A stretch of 64,000 bases of DNA from UBA4421 sp002470275 (GTDB lineage: Bacteria; Pseudomonadota; Gammaproteobacteria; Pseudomonadales; Azotimanducaceae). The position numbers and the translations under genes were made by a program. The DNA lies in contig CAJXDR010000007.1 of NCBI GenBank assembly GCA_913052345.1, forward strand, positions 19,799 to 83,798, given 5' to 3'. The notes under the pieces were generated by a model. That model did no database searches. It was not told where the DNA came from and worked only from the letters and a program-made list of their open reading frames with translations. Positions 8,229 to 16,587 of this stretch are shown here, in pieces; the first letter of the stretch is position 1; the number at the start of each line of letters is the position of its first letter.

Positions 8229-9203
8229 TTAAACCACTTTGTTGGGTAACGCCTGACCCGCCAGCAGGGCTTGCATATTGTGCAGCGCACAGCGCCCCAT
8301 GGCCTCGCGAGTCTGCAGGGTGCCACTCCCCATGTGAGGCAACAGCACCGCCTGAGGACATTCGTAGAGAGCGTGATGAACCGTAGGTTCACTTTCATAG
8401 ACGTCCAGACCGGCTCCCGCAATGCCTCCACCGGCCAAGGCATCCGCCAAATCCGCTTCATTGATCACATCACCTCGGGCAGTGTTGATCAAAAAAGCAT
8501 GGGGCTGCATGCATGCCAAATTGTCAGCGTTGAGGAGGTGGTGAGTTTCAGGTGTAGCAGGACAGTGAAGGCTCACAAAATCTGACTGACCGAGAAGCGC
8601 CTCCAGAGATACTCGCGCAGCACCAAGCTCGGCAGCCACCTCGGGCGCAACCTCGCTGCGGCCAAAATAAAGAATCTGCATACCGAAACCGTGATGGGCC
8701 ATTCGCGCCAACGCGATACCTATGCGCCCCATTCCCACGATACCTAACACTTTGCCGCTGACCTGAGTGGATAGCATGTGGGTGGGGTGCCACCCCTGCC
8801 ATTTACCTGATCGAACCAGCCGCTCGCCCTCGCCGGTGCGCCGAGCACAGGTCAGAATGAGCGTCATCGCGATCTCTGCGGTCGCCTGGGTCAACACCCC
8901 GGGCGTATTCGTTACCGAGATGTTCCTCTCCGCTGCTGCGGCTACGTCGATGTGATTAAATCCAACGCCAAAATTCGCAATAAGCCGAACCCGCACCTGA
9001 GGATCGCGCAGCATGTCGCCCTCTATTCGGTCCGTAACCGTCGGGCATAGAATGTCTGCCTCTTTGAGGGCTTGAGACAGTTCGTCACGACTCATGGGGC
9101 CGTCTTCCTGCCGCAGCGATACATCGAAAATCTGTTCCAGCTCCCGCTCCACCGCCTCGGGCCAGCGTCGTGTAAGCACGACTTTCAACCGCTCGTTATC
9201 CAT
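8229..9203 (-). CDS. D-2-hydroxyacid dehydrogenase (glyoxylate/hydroxypyruvate reductase type)
   Basis: This 324-residue NAD(P)-dependent enzyme has the whole D-2-hydroxyacid dehydrogenase set: a substrate-domain NFGVGFNHIDV motif, the nucleotide-binding GIVGMGRIGIALARM, the catalytic Arg in INTARGDVINE, the Glu in GAGLDVYESEP and the His in LLPHMGSGTLQT. The length and the TRRWPEAVERELEQ start resemble GyaR/GhrB-type glyoxylate or hydroxypyruvate reductases. The substrate cannot be told from sequence alone. The gene is divergent from mmsA with 125 bp between start codons. Confidence 0.93.
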   Translation of the reverse strand: MDNERLKVVLTRRWPEAVERELEQIFDVSLRQEDGPMSRDELSQALKEADILCPTVTDRIEGDMLRDPQVRVRLIANFGVGFNHIDVAAAAERNISVTNTPGVLTQATAEIAMTLILTCARRTGEGERLVRSGKWQGWHPTHMLSTQVSGKVLGIVGMGRIGIALARMAHHGFGMQILYFGRSEVAPEVAAELGAARVSLEALLGQSDFVSLHCPATPETHHLLNADNLACMQPHAFLINTARGDVINEADLADALAGGGIAGAGLDVYESEPTVHHALYECPQAVLLPHMGSGTLQTREAMGRCALHNMQALLAGQALPNKVV

Positions 9204-9328
9204 GGTCTCTCCAAGCCTTCATTCGTTGCTACGCTCTTAACCGACACTCTCATGAAACCTTACTTGCTGCCGTTAGCGGCGGGCACTATCCTGCCCGCAC
9301 ATCTTTACAATTCAGCAGTGAGGTTCGG

Positions 9329-10828
9329 GTGAGCAACGGCTATGGGCACTTTATAAAGGGCGAAGCGATTGAGGGCAAATCCGGCCGCCATCAAGATGTT
9401 TTCAACCCATCTACCGGCGAGATCAGTGGTCGCGTCGCCCTAGCAAATGCCAGCGAACTCGACCAAGCGGTTGCTTCCGCCAGGGCGGCCCTGCCCGCGT
9501 GGGCGTCCATGAATCCGCAACGACGCGCACGGGTGCTTTTTAAATTTAAGCAGCTTGTCGAGTCTAGGGCCGACGACCTCGCACAACTGCTTTCCGCCGA
9601 ACACGGCAAGGTCTTGGCAGACGCTCACGGGGATATTCAAAGAGGCCTCGACGTCATCGAGTTCGCCTGCGGTATTCCGCACCTGCTCAAGGGTGAATAT
9701 ACGCAGGGCGCCGGACCTGGTATCGACGTCTACAGCATGCGGCAACCCGTGGGCGTTGTGGCAGGCATAACACCCTTTAACTTTCCGGCGATGATCCCGA
9801 TGTGGATGTTTGGGGTGGCCATCGCCACGGGCTGCACCTTTATTCTCAAGCCGTCAGAAAAAGACCCCGGCGTGCCCCTGCTGCTTGCCGAACTAATGAC
9901 GCAGGCAGGCGCCCCTGCCGGCGTTCTTAACGTGATTAATGGTGACAAACAAGTCGTTGACGCTATCATGAGTCATCCGCTGATTCGTGCCGTTAGCTTT
10001 GTGGGCTCCTCGGATATTGCACATTACGTTTATCGTGGCTGTGCCGAAAGCGGAAAACGCGTGCAGGCCATGGGCGGTGCGAAAAACCACGGCATTATTC
10101 TTCCAGATGCGGACCTGGATCAAGCCGTGAAAGATATTGCTGGTGCGGCCTACGGCTCCGCCGGGGAGCGGTGTATGGCGTTGTCCGCAGTCGTGGCCGT
10201 GGGCGATCAAACCGCTAACCGCTTCATCGAGGCTATGCGCGAAGAACTCAGTAATCTGCGGGTTGGCATCTCTACCGACCCCCAGGCTGACTACGGACCC
10301 GTGATATCCGCCGTTCATAAGGAGCGAGTAGAAAACTATATCGCCATGGGTGCTGCCGAGGGCGCAGACCTGATCTGTGACGGACGGGGCTTCTCCCTTC
10401 AGGGTTACGAAAATGGCTTCTATATCGGCCCAACCCTTTTTGACCATGTTCGCCCTGAAATGCAGAGCTACCAAGACGAAATTTTTGGCCCCGTCCTTCA
10501 GGTGCTCCGGGAAGATGACCCAGAACAGGCCATTCGACTGGCGTCAGATCACCAGTATGGAAATGGGGTAGCCCTTTTTACGCGTGATGGTGGCGCTGCT
10601 CGTGACTTCGCTCAGCGTGTCAATGTAGGGATGGTTGGCATCAACGTGCCCATACCGGTCCCGGTCGCCTATCACAGCTTTGGCGGTTGGAAGCGGTCGG
10701 CCTTTGGCGACACCAATCAACACGGCATGGAGGGCGTGCGTTTCTACACCCAAACCAAGACGGTCACCCAGCGCTGGCCGGACGGACCCACGGGCCAGGC
10801 CGCCTTCAATATCCCGCTGATGGATTAG
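9329..10828 (+). CDS. mmsA: CoA-acylating methylmalonate-semialdehyde dehydrogenase
   Basis: The 499-residue aldehyde dehydrogenase matches MmsA, which oxidises methylmalonate or malonate semialdehyde to propionyl- or acetyl-CoA in valine and inositol breakdown. Diagnostic features are PFNFPAMIPMWMFG, VQAMGGAKNHGIILPDAD in place of the usual catalytic-Glu ELGGK region, catalytic C282 in GSAGERCMALS, and the C-terminal PIPVPVAYHSFGGWKRSAFGD. The start is GTG at 9329 with GAGG six bases upstream. The gene stands alone; other mms genes are not in the window. It converges on the SDR with 19 bp between stops. Confidence 0.95.
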   Translation: MSNGYGHFIKGEAIEGKSGRHQDVFNPSTGEISGRVALANASELDQAVASARAALPAWASMNPQRRARVLFKFKQLVESRADDLAQLLSAEHGKVLADAHGDIQRGLDVIEFACGIPHLLKGEYTQGAGPGIDVYSMRQPVGVVAGITPFNFPAMIPMWMFGVAIATGCTFILKPSEKDPGVPLLLAELMTQAGAPAGVLNVINGDKQVVDAIMSHPLIRAVSFVGSSDIAHYVYRGCAESGKRVQAMGGAKNHGIILPDADLDQAVKDIAGAAYGSAGERCMALSAVVAVGDQTANRFIEAMREELSNLRVGISTDPQADYGPVISAVHKERVENYIAMGAAEGADLICDGRGFSLQGYENGFYIGPTLFDHVRPEMQSYQDEIFGPVLQVLREDDPEQAIRLASDHQYGNGVALFTRDGGAARDFAQRVNVGMVGINVPIPVPVAYHSFGGWKRSAFGDTNQHGMEGVRFYTQTKTVTQRWPDGPTGQAAFNIPLMD

Positions 10829-10847
10829 TAAACGAGTGTGGCCGAGA

Positions 10848-11519
10848 CTAGGAGAGCCCGGTGACGGGCACCAGAGCACCATGTATTGCCCTAGCGCGTT
10901 CGGACCCAAGAAAGCAGATCACGTCGCCTAAGTCCTCGGGGGCTACCCAATGCCCAAAGTCCGCGGAGGGCATATCAGCGCGGTTACGCGGCGTGTCGAT
11001 CACGCTGGGCAAGACGGCGTTGACATTAATACCCTGGGCCTTCACTTCTTCGCTTAATGCTTCCGTCAAGCGCATGACCGTCGATTTTGCCGCCAGATAG
11101 GAAGACAGGTTCGCAACGCCTCGCGCCGCCGCTGCAGCACCTACGTTGATGATGCTCCCCCGACCTTGTTCTAGCAGGTACGGTACGGCGGCCTTGAGCG
11201 TACGCCGCAGGGTGGTCACATTGATGGCAAACATCGCATCCCACTGTTCATCCTCAGTGGTATACACCGTAGGCCCCATATCAAAGCCACCCGCTATGTT
11301 GGCCAGAATGTGGAATTCACCGATTTGTTCAAAACAGCCGGCGAGGCTGGATTCACTCAGTAAATCCACGCGCATGGGTTCTCCAACGGCGCCGTCGGGG
11401 GCATCGATAATATCGAGTAAAATCACTCTGGCGCCTTCTCGCTGGGCAATGCGTGCAACCCCCTGACCAAGAACACCTAACCCACCTGTAATCACCATAA
11501 CCTTGTCTTTAAGCAGCAT
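10848..11519 (-). CDS. Short-chain dehydrogenase/reductase
   Basis: The 223-residue protein has the classical SDR fold: the nucleotide-binding ITGGLGVLGQGVA loop, an NIAGG motif, the catalytic Ser (IINVGAAAA region) and YLAAKS as YxxxK, then a C-terminal PVTGLS. The ATG at 11517-11519 has a perfect AGGAGG five bases upstream, so the longer open frame reaching 11750 is not used. The substrate is unknown. The upstream intergenic region is shared divergently with the small membrane protein at 11672. Confidence 0.9.
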   Translation of the reverse strand: MLLKDKVMVITGGLGVLGQGVARIAQREGARVILLDIIDAPDGAVGEPMRVDLLSESSLAGCFEQIGEFHILANIAGGFDMGPTVYTTEDEQWDAMFAINVTTLRRTLKAAVPYLLEQGRGSIINVGAAAAARGVANLSSYLAAKSTVMRLTEALSEEVKAQGINVNAVLPSVIDTPRNRADMPSADFGHWVAPEDLGDVICFLGSERARAIHGALVPVTGLS

Positions 11520-11671
11520 CTTGCCTCCTATCTTCCGACCAGCTCTTCCTGTAACCCTGAAATCATACCGATGCAGACCCCAGGCGCGCGATACGCCTTT
11601 CTGAATACCCCAGCAGGACGACACGCCGATAAATTCGCTACACTCCAACGTCAACGTTTTGGGGAGCGAAC

Positions 11672-12046
11672 ATGATTTATAGAATATTGCCGGCCTTGGT
11701 TGGAGGCCTGATGGGACTTCAGGCCTTGGGTTGGATAACCAACCCAGCAACGGCGGCCGCTGGCTTAGGCATGCCCCTGCTGGAGGGCATGGCCCGCAGC
11801 ACCCAGATTGGCGATTTCTCAGCCTTCTTTGTTTGCGTTAGCGGCTTTGCTCTATTCGGCGCCTGGCAGCGCCAGGGACACTGGCTGATCAGTGCCGGGC
11901 TTATTCTAGGTGCTGCAGCCGTGTTCAGAACGCTTGCATGGCTCGTGCATGATGCTCCCCTCGCAAGCGTCTTTATTGGGACAGAGATCACCTGCGCCGC
12001 CATCCTCATCCTGTGCGCTGGGAGAATTCATCCCGCCGAGGCGTGA
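11672..12046 (+). CDS. Small four-helix membrane protein, function unknown
   Basis: The 124-residue protein consists almost entirely of four hydrophobic segments (about 5-25, 47-65, 72-92 and 98-117) with a short hydrophilic MPLLEGMARSTQIGDF link. A GGGGAGCGAAC stretch precedes the ATG. I cannot assign a named family with confidence. Its stop lies 15 bp from the convergent ferredoxin gene. Codon use looks like that of its neighbours. Confidence 0.72.
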   Translation: MIYRILPALVGGLMGLQALGWITNPATAAAGLGMPLLEGMARSTQIGDFSAFFVCVSGFALFGAWQRQGHWLISAGLILGAAAVFRTLAWLVHDAPLASVFIGTEITCAAILILCAGRIHPAEA

Positions 12047-12061
12047 GCCGCTCATCCGTCT

Positions 12062-12388
12062 TTAGGGCTCAACGCCAGGCACGCGAACCGTCAGGCCGTC
12101 ATGCTCTGCCTTGAGCCTTATCTGGCAGGCGAGGCGGCTGGTGGCCCGCCAGCCTAGCGCATAAGACAGAAGATCTGCCTCTTCCGGCTGTGCAGAGGGC
12201 AGTTTGTCCGCCCACTCGGCGTCCACCCAACAATGACACGTACAACAGGAGCAGCCGCCTCCGCACTGAGCAAGAATACCGTCTACACCATTGTCTACGG
12301 CGACTTCCATAAGCGTGTCTCCAGGCCGAGCATCATAGCTCAGGACATCGCCGTTGGGCTGTATAAAGGTCACCTGGATTATTTCCAT
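12062..12388 (-). CDS. [2Fe-2S] ferredoxin, adrenodoxin type
   Basis: This 108-residue ferredoxin has the C-x5-C-x2-C cluster ligands C42, C48 and C51 in QCGGGCSCCTCHC, and the distant fourth ligand C88 in SRLACQIRL, as in adrenodoxin/putidaredoxin-type electron carriers that serve P450 or Rieske oxygenases. The cluster loop is unusually Cys-rich, with extra cysteines at 46, 49 and 53. No P450 or ferredoxin reductase lies nearby, so the partner is unknown. Confidence 0.93.
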   Translation of the reverse strand: MEIIQVTFIQPNGDVLSYDARPGDTLMEVAVDNGVDGILAQCGGGCSCCTCHCWVDAEWADKLPSAQPEEADLLSYALGWRATSRLACQIRLKAEHDGLTVRVPGVEP

Positions 12389-12497
12389 TGGAGCCGTCCT
12401 TCTTCCACGGGGCGTTCGGCTCTATTGTAGCAGCCAACCTGCTCAGGACGGCGCACGGAAGGTCATCCGGTTTTATCCATAGCCTGACCCGCCCGCC

Positions 12498-12517
12498 CAG
12501 GTCAGGTCAGGTCAGGT
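12498..12517. repeat. CAGGT x4 tandem repeat
   Basis: Four exact copies of the 5-mer CAGGT occur head to tail between the ferredoxin start and the SDR stop. The array sits next to an inverted repeat at 12520-12548. It may be a replication-slippage tract with no function. Confidence 0.7.
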
Positions 12518-12519
12518 GC

Positions 12520-12548
12520 CTCAGCGTGCAGCAGCGGTTCACGCTGAG
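12520..12548 (-). terminator. Hairpin directly after the SDR stop codon
   Basis: A perfect 9-bp stem (CTCAGCGTG at 12520-12528 with CACGCTGAG at 12540-12548, 11-nt loop) begins at the base after the minus-strand SDR stop. No T-run follows, so it is at best a weak or Rho-assisted terminator or an mRNA 3'-end stabiliser. Confidence 0.4.
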
Positions 12549-13535
12549 CTAAGGGTCTTGGGACTCTACGACGCTGGGCACAGCCTGAAAGTGGCCTAAC
12601 GCCATCATCTTTTCTGCAAGGGACGTCTCGTAGGCCTCTTCAGGAGCCTCTCTAACGATTCGATCCAGGTCCACGGCGTCTCGACCGACAAGAATTCTCC
12701 ATCGATTTTCTCGAACCCCGTCCAAGATGATCTCCGCTGCCTCGTCTGAGGTGGTCGGTGCCTCGTCTCTGAAGGTCTCGGCCTGTTGCTGAAGCATTTC
12801 ACGAATATGGTCATCCGGGATGTTGTCCACAGGCAGGCCGCGCTTTGCAAAGTCTTCTCGAATGCCTGCAATCTCATGGGCCGACAGTTCCTTGGGTTCA
12901 CTCTGGCCATGGGCACGAAAGCTGTTCAGCAGAATTGAGGTGCCAACGTGCCCCGGCATTACAACGGAACACTGAACGTGGGGTGCCAGTAAACGCAGCT
13001 CCGTGACCAGCGCCTCAGTAAACCCTTTGACCGCAAATTTTGCGGCGCTGTAGGACGTATGCGGCACGCCTTGACCCAGGCTAGCCCAAAAACCATTCAC
13101 CGAACTGGTATTCACAATATGGCCCTCATCGCTCTCGAGCAGAGCAGGCATGAAGGCACGACAGCCAAAGTAGACCCCATACCAACACACCGAAAAGGTT
13201 CGTTCCCATTCTTCTCTCGGGTCTTCGATGAAGGAGCCCCCACCGGCAATACCGGCGTTATTGATCAGCAGGTTGATATGATCTGAGTTATGTTCCTTCA
13301 GCACTGCATCACGAAACCGATTCATCTGGACTTCGCTGCTGACATCACAGATGTGTGAAGAAAGTCGGCCAGGCCCGAAGGGCGTCGCCAACTCAGCCGT
13401 TTCCGCCATCTGCTCCGCATAGACATCGCACATCGCCACATGAGCGCCGGCTTTTATAAGCTGACAGACCAGGGCCCGCCCGATGCCCGTACCGCCACCG
13501 GTGACTACTGCAAGTTTGTCTTCAAAGCGATCCAT
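12549..13535 (-). CDS. Short-chain dehydrogenase/reductase
   Basis: The 328-residue SDR carries VVTGGGTGIGRALV (TGxxxGIG cofactor loop), INNAGIAGGG, a catalytic Ser in IVNTSSVNGF and YSAAKFAVKG (YxxxK). The extended C-terminal region resembles SDRs acting on hydrophobic alcohols or lipids. GGAGGAGGA lies just before the ATG at 13533-13535, so a longer upstream start is rejected. The gene follows the HIT gene by 35 bp on the same strand, so they probably share a transcript. Confidence 0.9.
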   Translation of the reverse strand: MDRFEDKLAVVTGGGTGIGRALVCQLIKAGAHVAMCDVYAEQMAETAELATPFGPGRLSSHICDVSSEVQMNRFRDAVLKEHNSDHINLLINNAGIAGGGSFIEDPREEWERTFSVCWYGVYFGCRAFMPALLESDEGHIVNTSSVNGFWASLGQGVPHTSYSAAKFAVKGFTEALVTELRLLAPHVQCSVVMPGHVGTSILLNSFRAHGQSEPKELSAHEIAGIREDFAKRGLPVDNIPDDHIREMLQQQAETFRDEAPTTSDEAAEIILDGVRENRWRILVGRDAVDLDRIVREAPEEAYETSLAEKMMALGHFQAVPSVVESQDP

Positions 13536-13570
13536 GTGTCCTCCTCCACTGGCATATTTCCCAGTCGCCC

Positions 13571-13996
13571 TCAACTCGCCTCAAGCACGGAACGAATACG
13601 GCCTGCGTGCTCTTGCAGCAGTCCAAAGTCGGCCATCTCTCTAGCGTGCATACTCAGATTGATGCCCTCGGTTCGGGGCAGAATATGGAAGTGCAGATGG
13701 AAGACGCTCTGTCCAGCCGCTGAACCATTGAGCTGGGCGATCATAATCCCCGGCACCGCAAAGGCCTCCCTCACGGCCTCGGCGACCCGCTGCACGGTGG
13801 CCATGGTCTGTCCCAAAATTTGGGGATCAATATCGTATAGGTTTTCGGCTGGGGTCTTGGGAATAACTAGCGTATGCCCGTCTACCTGGGGCATCACATC
13901 CATGAACGCTAGGCTGTGCTCGTCCTCATAAACCGTGAAGGCAGGAGCTTCACCTCTGAGAATCTTGGCGAAAATATTATCGGTATCGTAGGCCAT
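13571..13996 (-). CDS. HIT family nucleotide-binding protein
   Basis: The 141-residue protein has the histidine-triad motif HLHFHILPR near residue 98, preceded by LVIPKTPAENLYD and AQLNGSAAGQSVFH, the standard HIT layout of nucleotide hydrolases or transferases (HinT/Hit type). AGGAGGGACC precedes the ATG at 13994-13996. It is followed by an SDR on the same strand and preceded by a strong terminator that separates it from the aldehyde dehydrogenase. Confidence 0.92.
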   Translation of the reverse strand: MAYDTDNIFAKILRGEAPAFTVYEDEHSLAFMDVMPQVDGHTLVIPKTPAENLYDIDPQILGQTMATVQRVAEAVREAFAVPGIMIAQLNGSAAGQSVFHLHFHILPRTEGINLSMHAREMADFGLLQEHAGRIRSVLEAS

Positions 13997-14093
13997 GGTC
14001 CCTCCTCGCTGCACCAGGTCTCATGCGAGCAAAAAGAGTAACACAGCCGGTTTGGGATAGGCTGGCCCCACCACCCCGAACATAATGTCATAG

Positions 14094-14120
14094 CAAAAAA
14101 AGGGGGCCATGCCCCCTTTT
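14094..14120 (-). terminator. Rho-independent terminator after the aldehyde dehydrogenase gene
   Basis: A 10-bp stem (AAAAGGGGGC at 14098-14107 with GCCCCCTTTT at 14111-14120) with a 3-nt loop is followed, on the minus strand, by an eight-T run (14101 down to 14094). It lies 25 bp past the aldehyde dehydrogenase stop. Confidence 0.88.
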
Positions 14121-14144
14121 GCTCCCTCCTAATTAGAGGTCTCG

Positions 14145-15581
14145 TTACTTAGACCGAGGCGTATAGCCCATGATGGCCTTGGTTTCTAAGAATTCCTCAA
14201 AACCATAGCGTCCCCATTCGCGGCCGTTGCCAGACTGCTTGTATCCACCAAAGGGCGCATTTTGATCCACTGGCGCACCATTCAGGTGGACGTTTCCTGT
14301 CCGGATCAGGCGGGCGACTTTCTTCGCGCGCTCTGGATCCTCGGAAGAAATGTAGCCGCTAAGACCATAGACCGTATCGTTGGCAATGCGGACCGCATCT
14401 TCATCGTCCTCGTAGCCGATCATGGTGAGCACGGGGCCAAAGATTTCTTCCTGGGCGATAGTCATATCATTGGTTACGTGGGAGAAAACCGTAGGCTTGA
14501 TGTAGAAGCCCGCGTTGAGACCGTCCGGACGCCCCGGACCGCCGGTCTCAAGCCTAGCACCCTCATCAATGCCTTTTTGTATAAGGTCCTGGATCTTATT
14601 GAACTGGACCTCAGAGACCACGGGACCAATGGTCACGCCCTCGGCAGTGGGATCACCCACACGTACCTTCTCCGCTGCGGCTTTGGCTACGGCGGCAGCC
14701 TCATCCATGCGCGCATTGGGGACGAGCATACGACTTGGCGCGTTACAGCTCTGGCCCGAGTTAGTCACCATCCCAAAGACATCCCGAGCAATGGCTTTCT
14801 CAAAGTTCGCGTCGTCGAGAATGATATTAGCGGACTTACCGCCCAGCTCCTGAGCGACACGTTTAACCGTTGGGGCTGCATTTTTAGCCACTTCGATGCC
14901 GGCCCGGGTAGAGCCCGTGAAGGACATCATGTCCACATCGGGGTGGGAGGATAGGGCTGCCCCTACCGTTGGGCCATCCCCATGAATCAGGTTGAAGACC
15001 CCAGCGGGCACACCGGCCTCATCAAGAATTTCCGCAAACAGAACCGCATTGAAGGGCGCAACTTCCGAGGGCTTGAGGACCATGGTGCAACCCGCAGCCA
15101 ATGCTGGGGCGACCTTACAGGCGATCTGATTAATGGGCCAATTCCAGGGTGTGATAAATCCACAGACGCCCGCAGGCTCCTTGATCACTCGAGACGTACC
15201 AAAGTCTTCCTCAAACTCAAAGTCTTTGAGGACATTCAACGCCGTCATCAGATGACCAATCCCCGTGGGCGCCTGGGCCGCCTTGGCCAGCTTTGTGGGC
15301 GCGCCCATTTCCTCGGTTATCACGGCAGCCACCTCCTCCATGCGGGCCCCGTAGGCTGCGATGATGGCCTCGAGCAAGGCAATCCTTTCTTCCTTCGTGG
15401 TTTGAGAAAAGGTTTCAAATGCTGCCTTGGCTGCAGCAACGGCGGCATCCACATCCGCCACGCCGCCCATGGCGACCACGTCCATCACTTGCTCAGTCGC
15501 TGGATTTATGACCTCTAAGGTGTCGGTAGTGGACGGCTGAACCCACTCACCATTGATATAAAATTTTTGTCGGTTGCTCAC
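14145..15581 (-). CDS. NAD(P)-dependent aldehyde dehydrogenase
   Basis: This 478-residue enzyme has FITPWNWPINQIACK, TGSTRAGIEVAKNAAP, the catalytic Glu in QELGGKSANIILDD, the catalytic nucleophile C279 in NSGQSCNAPSR, and EEIFGPVLTMIGYEDDEDAV. It is a typical class 1/2-like bacterial aldehyde dehydrogenase, and its substrate cannot be inferred. The gene has its own strong terminator. A 151-bp upstream gap to the outer-membrane protein gene suggests a separate promoter. Confidence 0.94.
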   Translation of the reverse strand: MSNRQKFYINGEWVQPSTTDTLEVINPATEQVMDVVAMGGVADVDAAVAAAKAAFETFSQTTKEERIALLEAIIAAYGARMEEVAAVITEEMGAPTKLAKAAQAPTGIGHLMTALNVLKDFEFEEDFGTSRVIKEPAGVCGFITPWNWPINQIACKVAPALAAGCTMVLKPSEVAPFNAVLFAEILDEAGVPAGVFNLIHGDGPTVGAALSSHPDVDMMSFTGSTRAGIEVAKNAAPTVKRVAQELGGKSANIILDDANFEKAIARDVFGMVTNSGQSCNAPSRMLVPNARMDEAAAVAKAAAEKVRVGDPTAEGVTIGPVVSEVQFNKIQDLIQKGIDEGARLETGGPGRPDGLNAGFYIKPTVFSHVTNDMTIAQEEIFGPVLTMIGYEDDEDAVRIANDTVYGLSGYISSEDPERAKKVARLIRTGNVHLNGAPVDQNAPFGGYKQSGNGREWGRYGFEEFLETKAIMGYTPRSK

Positions 15582-15732
15582 GATATGTTTTCCTTTTTAT
15601 CAGTGCGACGGTATTGGCGTCGGAAGCGAGGACGCCCTGCGCTGCTTCCTATTGGGCGTTCCCAGCGGGCGTAGCTTAAACATCGGATGGAAATTTACAA
15701 TGCCGGACGCCTCAGTAGACAGCCAGACAACG

Positions 15733-16335
15733 CTATGTGCGCCCTGGAGAGAGATAGAGTCGAACAAAAAAACCCGTGGCCCGGGTGTCAAAGACGCGCT
15801 CGTGATCAAGCCCCACCGCAAATTGCCGACCAAATCGGTACTGGAGATCAAAGCGATAGCCCAGCTGTTTGTCAATTTCAGCCGAAACGTGATTTAGCTC
15901 AAGGGTCCACTCGGCGTTACGCCTGATGGTGCCTCGGAGGCCCAGGCGGACAACCGGACCCTCATACACCAATCGCCTGGGGGTATGACCAATGCGCGCT
16001 CGGAAATATTCCAGGCTACCGCGCAGCTGGAGCGACTGGGAGATCGGCTGCTGCAGCCCAAATCCCGTATACAGCTGTGCGCTTCTGGCACGTTGAGTCC
16101 TGTCGCCAAAGTGCAGGCTGTCTGCCGATCGCTGGACGGCGTAGGCGGCAGTGAATCGGTAGTGCTGCCGAACCGCGACGCTGGTCTTTATTGAAGTGCC
16201 ATCCACATCCAGGCTGCGTGGCCCTTCGCCGCTGTGGGTAGAGATATCCAGCCAGGTATTATCGAAGCTCTGGGCATAACCCAGCGAAGATACGAGCATC
16301 AGGACGCAGCAGCCAAGGCACCTCAAGTCGGTCAT
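15733..16335 (-). CDS. Outer-membrane beta-barrel-like exported protein
   Basis: The 200-residue protein starts with a signal peptide (MTDLRCLGCCVLMLVSSLGYA, cleavage probably after A21). It continues with alternating polar/hydrophobic strands rich in Tyr, Phe and Arg (QHYRFTAAYAVQ, AQLYTGFGLQQP, LQLRGSLEYFRA, YRFDLQYRFG, GFFVRLYLSP), as expected for an eight-stranded outer-membrane barrel. I do not recognise the family. A long imperfect inverted repeat lies in its upstream region at 16428-16473. Confidence 0.7.
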   Translation of the reverse strand: MTDLRCLGCCVLMLVSSLGYAQSFDNTWLDISTHSGEGPRSLDVDGTSIKTSVAVRQHYRFTAAYAVQRSADSLHFGDRTQRARSAQLYTGFGLQQPISQSLQLRGSLEYFRARIGHTPRRLVYEGPVVRLGLRGTIRRNAEWTLELNHVSAEIDKQLGYRFDLQYRFGRQFAVGLDHERVFDTRATGFFVRLYLSPGRT

Positions 16336-16427
16336 CCGGAGCGCCTCTCGCTGTGATTACCCAGGGTTTAGATCTGACGAGCCGCCTGACCTCAAGCGCG
16401 TTGATGCGTTGTTCAGAGCAGGCGGCG

Positions 16428-16473
16428 AAGCAAATTCCTAGGGAAGATTTAATCTCCTCGGAGGCATTTGCTT
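16428..16473. repeat. Long imperfect inverted repeat between PHP and outer-membrane protein genes
   Basis: The arms 16428-16439 (AAGCAAATTCCT) and 16462-16473 (AGGCATTTGCTT) pair at 11 of 12 positions. The interior can extend with a second short stem around 16445-16455. On the minus strand it would form a hairpin in the leader of the outer-membrane protein gene or the 3' region of the PHP gene. No T-run follows. Confidence 0.55.
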
Positions 16474-16587
16474 GGCTTAGGCGACAAGCGCATAGATAAA
16501 GGCCATAGAAGGCCGAATTTTCACGATCGGTTTACTGATCTAAACGAGACGTTGACGGGCGCTCTTTCTCCGCACCCGCACGATGGA

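Noticed and set aside
11520..11750. N-terminal extension of the SDR at 10848
   Set aside because: The internal ATG at 11519 has a perfect AGGAGG, and the extension has no SDR character.
12498..12517. Possible 4.5S RNA core because of GGTCAGG repeats
   Set aside because: It lacks the GGAAGGAAGCAGCC core and the surrounding long hairpin; it is a simple CAGGT repeat.
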